Part shown: positions 59,647 to 64,000 of the stretch, in pieces
Layout of the letters: the number at the start of each line of letters is the position of its first letter
How positions within the stretch are numbered: the stretch's first letter is position 1
Assembly: GCA_021613535.1 (NCBI GenBank)
Contig: CP075497.1
Span: 13,082,001 to 13,146,000 of the forward strand
Direction of reading: 5' to 3'
DNA from: Adineta vaga
Taxonomy: Eukaryota > Rotifera
Length of the DNA: 64,000 nt
The notes under the pieces: model-generated
Databases searched by the model: none
What the model was told of the DNA's origin: nothing
The model's input: the letters and a program-made list of their open reading frames with translations, nothing else
Program-made: the position numbers and the translations under genes

Positions 59647-60221
59647 TTTATCAATTTTTTTAAAAAAAAACTTTTGTTTATTCATCACAAACTAATCCAA
59701 TTAGTTAGTTTTATTAGATAGAAACTTATTCATATAGATTTTTTTTAACATGTTCAAGTGTAAAAGAAACTTTTATTTATTATTTCTTCTTTGATCAAAT
59801 CGTATTTTAATTACATTTATTTTTATTGTCATACCAGTTGAAGATATGTCTCGATAATAAATTTCTTCTTCTCTCTAACTACAATCTGCTCATTCCATGA
59901 TTATAGTTTCGATGCATATTATTGGATATCTGAGAATATTCTTAGAAACTGTCGTTCCTAACCACGTAATAATACATTTGACTGTAATGATTTGACCATT
60001 TTGAGTAATAATGTAAGATTATTTTTGTCGAATAAAATTTTCGCACGAGAAACTTTTAAAATCAATAGAAAGTTAGCGAAAAGTTGTTTATTAACATCGA
60101 TGAATATGAATGTGTCTCAACAGCGAAGGAGTGGAGCAGATAATGGCGTTGCCAGGGAAAGGCAAACGAGTAACTGTCAACTCCATGTTGAGGCTTGTCT
60201 ACTAAACTTTCAGCATTTTGA
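59647..60221. other. Intergenic, no supported gene
   Basis: The long frame beginning in this stretch reads through a telomere-like block and has no protein-like features. Confidence 0.35.
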
Positions 60222-60294
60222 AGGGGTGGGTGTGGGTATCAGTGAATACAAGAGACCCACACACACACACTCACACCATACTGTCATCCTCACC
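60222..60294. repeat. Telomere-like inverted repeat
   Basis: 'aggggtgggtgtgggta', a loop of about 18 bases, then 'gacccacacacacacac' with a CA run and a ragged C-rich tail to 'cctcacc'. Confidence 0.55.
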
Positions 60295-61065
60295 TTTACA
60301 TATGAAGCTAACAGAAAGATCGCCGAATTTCCAAGTCATTCTAGACCAATGAACATTATTTATTATAAATATTATCTTACAGGACAAAAAGTAGACAGTT
60401 ATATTGCTTTTTTTAAACATATTAACAATATCCACCACCACCCAAAGCACCTAGTTCTGCATCAAGAAACGGATGAGACATTGTGTTGATCTTTGTTTGA
60501 TAATCGTCGAATGAAATAATAAAAATGTTATTAACGAGAAACGTTACTCATTGTATTTATATATTTATTGCGCGTATGAGATGAGTATATAAAAAGAACA
60601 TCACAAAACGCCCATTAACTCATTCTCTCTTTGACGTCACGAACGTATACGTCATATCGACTGTTTCTAAAGTTTACCATTGGCGTATTTTACTTTTGAT
60701 ACATAGTACATTCTCAACTTGGAAAAGATCCGTATATTTTTTTACTGTTGAGGAAGATATCAGTTGTTATCGTTTTGTCGTATGCCATACATCATTCACC
60801 TCGTTTGGCGTTTGTTGCTGAAACAAAGGACCTTGAGACACTCGAATACCATTTAGTATCAACTGTGCCTCTTGTGTTCAATCGAAACTATTCTATAATC
60901 CTAGATAACACGCTTTTTCATCCTGTTAATAATGATCAATTCAAATATTCAATGTCTTATTAATTGAACTCGGGCGAAGTTTTTCCTCATTTGTCGTTTT
61001 TGATTTTTCGATTAAATATCTTTATTATACAACTTGAATGAATTTTAAATTGCCTTATCAAGAAA

Positions 61066-61128
61066 ATGTGGGTGCGGGAGAGGGTGAGATTAATGTGTAA
61101 ATATACTATCCTCACCCACACTCTCAAG
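61066..61128. repeat. Telomere-like inverted repeat
   Basis: 'tgtgggtgcgggagagggtg', an AT-rich loop, and 'cctcacccacactctcaag'. Intergenic; 60295-61065 has no supported gene. Confidence 0.55.
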
Positions 61129-61247
61129 ATGAATGATAATTGTTGATAAAACTGATCTCTATGTTGTATTTTGGTTCATCTACATTTATTATTAAATAAA
61201 AATATAGTTAAATTTTTCACTAAATTAATCAATAAAAAATGAATATC

Positions 61248-61520
61248 TTATTTCTCAGGATGAAATAAATAGTGTACAAAGAGTTTAGCAAATTGATATG
61301 TGGGACTATTCGCTAGAGGATTTAAATCTACATATTCATAGTTATAATGAACTGGTTTGGGCGCAGAAGCAATTGCATGTGCTGAGTGATGTTGATGAAC
61401 ATAACCACGAGCATTTCTATGATATGGTTCGTTATTGTGATTGATATGATTGTTCATTCGATTATGAACTTGCTGTAAATGCTGAGCAGTTCTAGTATGC
61501 ATTCCAGTTGGGTTGCTCAT
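61248..61520 (-). CDS. Small His/Asn-rich protein
   Basis: A 90-residue frame from ATG 61520: MSNPTGMHTRTAQHLQQVHN, then 'RGYVHQHHSAHAIASAPKPV' and 'YVDLNPLANSPTYQFAKLF'. Histidine and asparagine are strikingly frequent. There is no signal peptide or TM segment, and an A-rich context precedes the ATG. No family recognised; the biased but non-repetitive composition favours a real small gene over chance. Confidence 0.45.
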   Translation of the reverse strand: MSNPTGMHTRTAQHLQQVHNRMNNHINHNNEPYHRNARGYVHQHHSAHAIASAPKPVHYNYEYVDLNPLANSPTYQFAKLFVHYLFHPEK

Positions 61521-62175
61521 TTTGAATGTTGTTATGAAGAAAAATAACCAATATAGTGAATGTATTTTTTTCTCATGATAGAAAGTTTCTGTATTATATA
61601 TAAATATTTCTTGTGAAAATCATTGATGTGAAGCAGCGCTGAAGCATGAAAAGAAAAATACATACGAATGATTTCATCAATTTTTTACTAGTTAGTTCTC
61701 AACAAAAAAAGTATTCATTACGTTTGTGAACAATTGGAAAAAGGCAACAACAATGATGATGTTAACTGGTTCTTTTCATATTGATACTTTGTTTAAGTTT
61801 ATTCAAATATAATAATGAGAGTAAAGGGTATATGCAGTCTTGCGAACAATAACTGATGAATTCTATCAAGAAATAGAAAATATATATTTCAAGATTGTAC
61901 ATTTAAATATAACAATAGCAATGATCTACATTTACTTTCTCCAATAAAAACGAATAAATAGTACACCGAAGCAAAAAGAAAATGCAGCTTCTAATTTAAA
62001 ATCAGATTCTATCGAAATAACACTGTATCAAATGGGCGGACAAGGCTTGAATAGTGTTCTTTTATATAAAAAACATGTGTCTTGACTACAATATATCTAA
62101 AAGTACATTGAACAAAAAGAGATAGATAATACATATCGAATAACGTCTATGTTATTTTCAACCCATACTTTGACA

Positions 62176-62496
62176 TCAATCCAACGACCCTTTTTTTGCA
62201 GCAACACCACCACCACAACAACAATCAAGGCAAATTAGAACACTTATGACAATGAGAACATAATGCCACCATTGTAATCCGTCACTATCGTTACTTCTTA
62301 GATTAGTTTTGGCGCGTTGTAAGTCGTCTGTAGAAAGCGATGCCGATTCAATAGATCTGGCTGTATTGAAAGTATTTTTCGAAGAAATCGAGTTTTCAGA
62401 AGGATATACCACCGTACTGTCATTATCTTCCTTCTCCTCGTTGATACTATGTTTTTCCGATGCTGATAACGATGAATTCGAAAAAACTTTTTTGTT
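62176..62496 (-). pseudogene. Tail-anchored-type membrane protein fragment
   Basis: Minus strand, open from the telomere-like block at 62497: 'NKKVFSNSSLSASEKHSINE', a Ser/Asn-rich acidic stretch, then one TM 'WWHYVLIVISVLICLDCCCG' and the tail 'GGVAAKKGSLD'. No ATG is available in this piece; the upstream half must have been lost or lies beyond the block, where the frame is open but reads repeat-like Cys/Gly. The Ser-rich stalk plus single TM suggests a type I surface protein tail. Confidence 0.45.
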
Positions 62497-62565
62497 AGGG
62501 TGTGGGTGAGATAAGAGTGAAGGTGAGAGCGGGTAAAAATAACAACGATACCCGCACCCACACCT
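62497..62565. repeat. Telomere-like inverted repeat
   Basis: 'tagggtgtgggtgag', a long G-biased loop including 'gagcgggta', then 'tacccgcacccacacct'. The arms include a matched GCGGGT/ACCCGC variant, showing that variants are shared between arms. From 62566 to 63470 no gene is supported. Confidence 0.6.
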
Positions 62566-63470
62566 TTCGTAGACAAATTTAAATATTTTGAAGGAAGTAT
62601 ATTTGGTGGTGAGAAGAGCGAGATTCTTCGACTCGAAAAAGTACAAAGTATTTTCGCATCATTAGTAGTTCAAGTTCTAACAGATCATGTGAAAAAAAAG
62701 CTGTTTACTTGAAGTTTGTATTGCCTACACCTGACTTGCTGAAAGTCCCTTTAATCTCTTCTTTAAAATGACGTAATAAAATATGCGTATTAGAAAAATC
62801 AGTACCTATAATTCACTCAATCGTCATGCAATCAATGAAGAGGATTATCATAAATATTGTTTTCAAGTACTTTTTATTTTATTCATCTTAAAAGATTTAA
62901 TGATGCATACAAAATAAAAATGCCTATGGTTTTATTACTTATTGTTTGATGAATCGATGGAAAAAATTGTTAATTTGCAAGTCTAATCAACATAGTTAGC
63001 AAATCTTATTTAAGAACAGTTCTTCATTTTATACTGTCTTTATAATCTTTACGATACATTCGTTTCTTGTAATACCTGCTGATTATACACTTGTGAGATG
63101 ATATTTTTTTCAATTCTAGTTCTAATTTTGGCTCCAGCAAAGATTCTTGGTCCGAGCATGTGTTCTGAGTATGTTTCTCTTTTGATTGTAGTAGCCGTAT
63201 TAACAATACGGGCTTTTTATAGGAATACAGTAGACTCAAACGTGGGAGTTAAAACTAGTCTAGTTATAACGTGTACATTGCATTTGAAGTCCAAGGTTAA
63301 CTGAGTCTTTGATAGTTCTCCAATGGTTGTTTCTAATTAATTTAGTCACCTACTAACACGTTCTAAGAGCTTGAAATTACATTTATAGATTTTTTCAACA
63401 AACATAAATATCAAATAACGATACTTAATCGGATCATTTTAGATAATATAAGAAAGAAATTTATCAAAAT

Positions 63471-64000
63471 ATGTTCCTTAACACTACTTATCTATCAATG
63501 ATGTTATTTTCAATTTATTTAATTTTCTTGATCAGAATTGATCAAATTAGTGCTCAAGGTGATGTCAAAGAACGAGCTGCAAATTTTCTGGCTCGTGTTG
63601 GTTTAACTATTCCTCCACAAGGCGTAGGTGAAGATACATGGATAGCACTTTGCGAAGTGAAAGCTCGCATTACGGATGCTGGAATATCACCGAAAAGGGA
63701 CACACGAACGTGTACAAAAACAACAGGTGGAGAAATTTTAGAAACACGTGTCATTCGACGTGAGGAATGGCGTTGTTCTTGGTCAACAGAATCATATTCT
63801 TCTGGTACTTTACTTAATTATCAAAATACACTTGTCAACCAGTATAATTCTGGTATAAAACTGGCTATAGAAGCAGGAGATAAAGCGGCAGTTGATTATA
63901 TGGAAACAATGAAAAGTCAACATACTCAAAATCTACAAGTGGCGACTAACCGAGATGCAGCTAAGCTAACAGCAACAGCTACAAGTGCAGCTTGGTGGAG
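63471..64000 (+). CDS. Secreted protein, 5' part (runs off the window)
   Basis: From ATG 63471 the frame stays open to the window end (about 176 codons). A signal peptide is clear: MFLNTTYLSMMLFSIYLIFL then 'IRIDQISAQG', with likely cleavage after ISA. Mature sequence: 'DVKERAANFLARVGLTIPPQ', 'WIALCEVKARITDAG', 'RTCTKTTGGEILETRVIRRE', 'EWRCSWSTESYSSGTLLNYQ', then a helical Ala/Thr-rich segment ('AIEAGDKAAVDYMETMKSQH'). Several cysteines suggest a small disulfide-bonded domain followed by a coiled coil. Family not recognised; 3' end not seen. Confidence 0.7.
   Translation, partial: MFLNTTYLSMMLFSIYLIFLIRIDQISAQGDVKERAANFLARVGLTIPPQGVGEDTWIALCEVKARITDAGISPKRDTRTCTKTTGGEILETRVIRREEWRCSWSTESYSSGTLLNYQNTLVNQYNSGIKLAIEAGDKAAVDYMETMKSQHTQNLQVATNRDAAKLTATATSAAWW

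Noticed and set aside
59992-60489. 165-residue plus-strand frame
   Set aside because: It reads through a telomere-like block and has no domain, signal or TM feature.
1-64000. CRISPR arrays, operons, ribosome-binding sites or prokaryotic origin
   Set aside because: Spliceosomal introns, animal-type receptors, LINE/SINE elements and absence of polycistronic layout rule out a prokaryotic source.

Overview
The window is animal nuclear DNA, AT-rich, with short spliced introns, and it most probably comes from a bdelloid rotifer (Adineta, Rotaria or a relative). That assignment is an inference. It rests on G-rich TGTGGG-type repeats (the telomere repeat reported for Adineta vaga, from memory), on lineage-expanded families that recur here (ADP-ribosyltransferases with TPR or NHL tails, F-box/LRR proteins, FG-GAP proteins, pentameric channel-like proteins, 7TM receptors), and on a Penelope-like reverse transcriptase fragment. 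The gene content looks like a subtelomeric or accessory region: small multigene families, many broken copies, several transposon families and no obvious housekeeping gene.

Layout. 0-11.6 kb: a degenerate minisatellite, an F-box gene, a broken ADP-ribosyltransferase/NHL gene on the minus strand, a MITE-like foldback element, a second ADP-ribosyltransferase with a downstream NHL propeller, and a truncated F-box gene. 12-17 kb: an intact 821-residue ADP-ribosyltransferase with kinesin-light-chain-type TPRs, and an intronless 678-residue protein with a stonustoxin/MACPF-like N-terminus. 17.5-25.4 kb: gene fragments, a decayed F-box gene and transposon debris. 25.4-34.4 kb: three tandem copies of a two-TM ectodomain gene that are almost identical except in confined variable patches; an RTE-like LINE and a tRNA-derived SINE, both with target-site duplications, lie between copies 2 and 3. 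34.8-38.1 kb: F-box debris and a TIR transposon with a SWIM-finger remnant. 39.9-48.4 kb: three further, more divergent units of the same ectodomain type, the last joined by splicing to a seven-repeat FG-GAP propeller. 49.1-49.8 kb: a Penelope-like RT fragment and a 7TM receptor tail separated by a telomere-like block. 50.4-52.5 kb: a second stonustoxin-like gene. 52.8-64 kb: a broken unknown gene, a five-exon pentameric channel-like gene, a 7TM receptor pseudogene, an F-box/LRR fragment, a four-TM protein, small proteins, and a secreted protein running off the end.

Two signals stand out. First, about 17 short telomere-like blocks are scattered through the window, nearly all arranged as a G-rich arm, a short loop and a C-rich arm, the orientation expected of a head-to-head telomere joint; about half sit exactly where a coding sequence is cut. 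Second, the tandem ectodomain genes at 25.5, 28.2 and 33.1 kb show extreme replacement differences in two indel-free patches of 57 and 132 bp, set in flanks that look identical by eye. This resembles a surface-receptor diversification system.
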